Shown here in pieces: positions 63,512 to 64,000 of a stretch of DNA of 64,000 bases. Within the stretch, counting starts at the first letter, position 1; every line of letters begins with the position of its first letter. The DNA is taken from NCBI RefSeq assembly GCF_011604685.1, contig NZ_CP050063.1, positions 310,001-374,000 of the forward strand, read 5' to 3'. Below the pieces are notes generated by a model, which saw only the letters and a program-made list of their open reading frames with translations, was not told the DNA's origin and ran no database searches. Origin of the DNA: Spirosoma aureum (GTDB taxonomy: Bacteria > Bacteroidota > Bacteroidia > Cytophagales > Spirosomataceae). A program made the position numbers and the translations under genes.

Positions 63512-64000
63512 ATGCCCTATAAATCCTCTGAAATCGTTGATGCCGTTGTGATCGGAACTGGTGCGGGTGGAGCCCCCCTGCTGGCACGTCTGGCCAAAGC
63601 AGGACTGAAAGTTGTTGCGCTTGAAGCGGGCAAACAATGGAATCCGGCTCATGATTTCCCAACCGATGAAAAAGCACAGGCTAAACTCTTCTGGAATGAT
63701 GAGCGGCTGAGCGCTGGAAATGATCCACTCCCATTCGGAAGTAATAATTCCGGAACAGGAGTCGGTGGTTCCACACTTCACTATACCGCTTACACGCCCC
63801 GCGCACAACCCGACGACCTCCGGATTCGAACGGAGTTTGGCGTGGGCGAAGACTGGCCGCTCGGCTTTGATCAGCTCGAACCGTACTACGACGAAGTCGA
63901 ACAGTTTCTGGGGGTTTCGGGACCATCACCTTACCCCTGGGGGCCAGCCCGTAAACAAGCCTATGCCTTAGGTCCATTGCCTGTCAATGGCGCAGGCCAG
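63512..64000 (+). CDS. GMC oxidoreductase, N-terminal part (cut by window edge)
   Basis: From ATG 63512 the frame runs to the window end (163 codons). VVIGTGAGGAPLLARLAKAG is the FAD Rossmann site, followed by VVALEAG, and then SGTGVGGSTLHYTAYTPR, the GMC signature region near the isoalloxazine. It is the catalytic subunit that pairs with the preceding subunit-3-like protein. Typically these oxidise gluconate, sorbitol or related polyols; the substrate here is not known. Confidence 0.88.
   Translation, partial: MPYKSSEIVDAVVIGTGAGGAPLLARLAKAGLKVVALEAGKQWNPAHDFPTDEKAQAKLFWNDERLSAGNDPLPFGSNNSGTGVGGSTLHYTAYTPRAQPDDLRIRTEFGVGEDWPLGFDQLEPYYDEVEQFLGVSGPSPYPWGPARKQAYALGPLPVNGAGQ

Noticed and set aside
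1..64000. CRISPR arrays, tRNA or rRNA genes, prophage
   Set aside because: No regularly spaced repeats, no cloverleaf-like sequences, and no phage structural genes were found by eye on either strand.

Overview
The window looks like a chromosomal piece of a Bacteroidota member of the order Cytophagales, most likely Spirosoma or a close relative. The grounds are SusC/SusD pairs, a FecI-type sigma factor with FecR, TonB-dependent receptors with a carboxypeptidase-like domain, a type IX secretion sorting domain, a NagB/PIG-L fusion, start codons without Shine-Dalgarno sequences, and promoters with the Bacteroidota -7 box TAnnTTTG. The genus is inferred from general resemblance, not from a search.

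Layout. Positions 1-890 hold the start of an AraC-type regulator and a Tat-exported cupin. Positions 900-2640 are decayed DNA with a perfect 24-bp hairpin and an IS5-type transposase scrap. Positions 2756-12348, all on the minus strand, form a sensing and uptake locus: ECF sigma factor, FecR anti-sigma factor, SusC with an STN signalling domain, SusD (broken by one missing G), and a periplasmic PQQ dehydrogenase with a haem c domain. Positions 12349-15975 are an insertion-sequence nest: one IS110-family element sits inside the 5' end of a second IS110-family transposase gene, followed by a decayed IS3 transposase. The leaders of both IS110 elements fold well on paper, and one has the layout of a bridge RNA.

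Positions 16038-19097 are a thiamin salvage operon (thiM-thiE-thiD-tenA) behind a TPP riboswitch whose alternative pairing can be read from the sequence. Positions 19360-31976 hold a ScyD/ScyE-like lipoprotein, an M16 protease, a small membrane protein with a DUF5009/NagX-like membrane acyltransferase, a possible TIR/deoxyribosyltransferase-fold effector, a membrane protein, the NagB/PIG-L fusion, a Gfo/Idh/MocA oxidoreductase, a Nudix hydrolase and an NrtR-type regulator. Positions 32069-37887 hold a secreted esterase and a molybdenum hydroxylase set (2Fe-2S subunit, Mo subunit, XdhC).

Positions 38103-43017 are mostly housekeeping: ruvX, def, an omega-amidase-like hydrolase, a HAD phosphatase, a DUF4301 protein and an Rrf2 regulator. 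Positions 43670-48338 are a TonB receptor plus surface lipoprotein operon whose promoter carries three head-to-tail 11-bp repeats. The remainder carries an M14 peptidase, crcB, an amino-acid permease, a penicillin-binding protein of the PBP4 class, a T9SS-sorted metalloprotease-like protein, msrB, recQ, a DUF2141 protein, an outer-membrane barrel protein, an SDR oxidoreductase, and a gluconate-dehydrogenase-subunit-3/GMC oxidoreductase pair cut by the window end.

No tRNA, rRNA, CRISPR array or prophage was seen. The best leads are the IS110-in-IS110 nest with its candidate bridge RNAs, the legible TPP switch, the 11-bp repeat operator, and a 17-bp palindrome at the NrtR gene.
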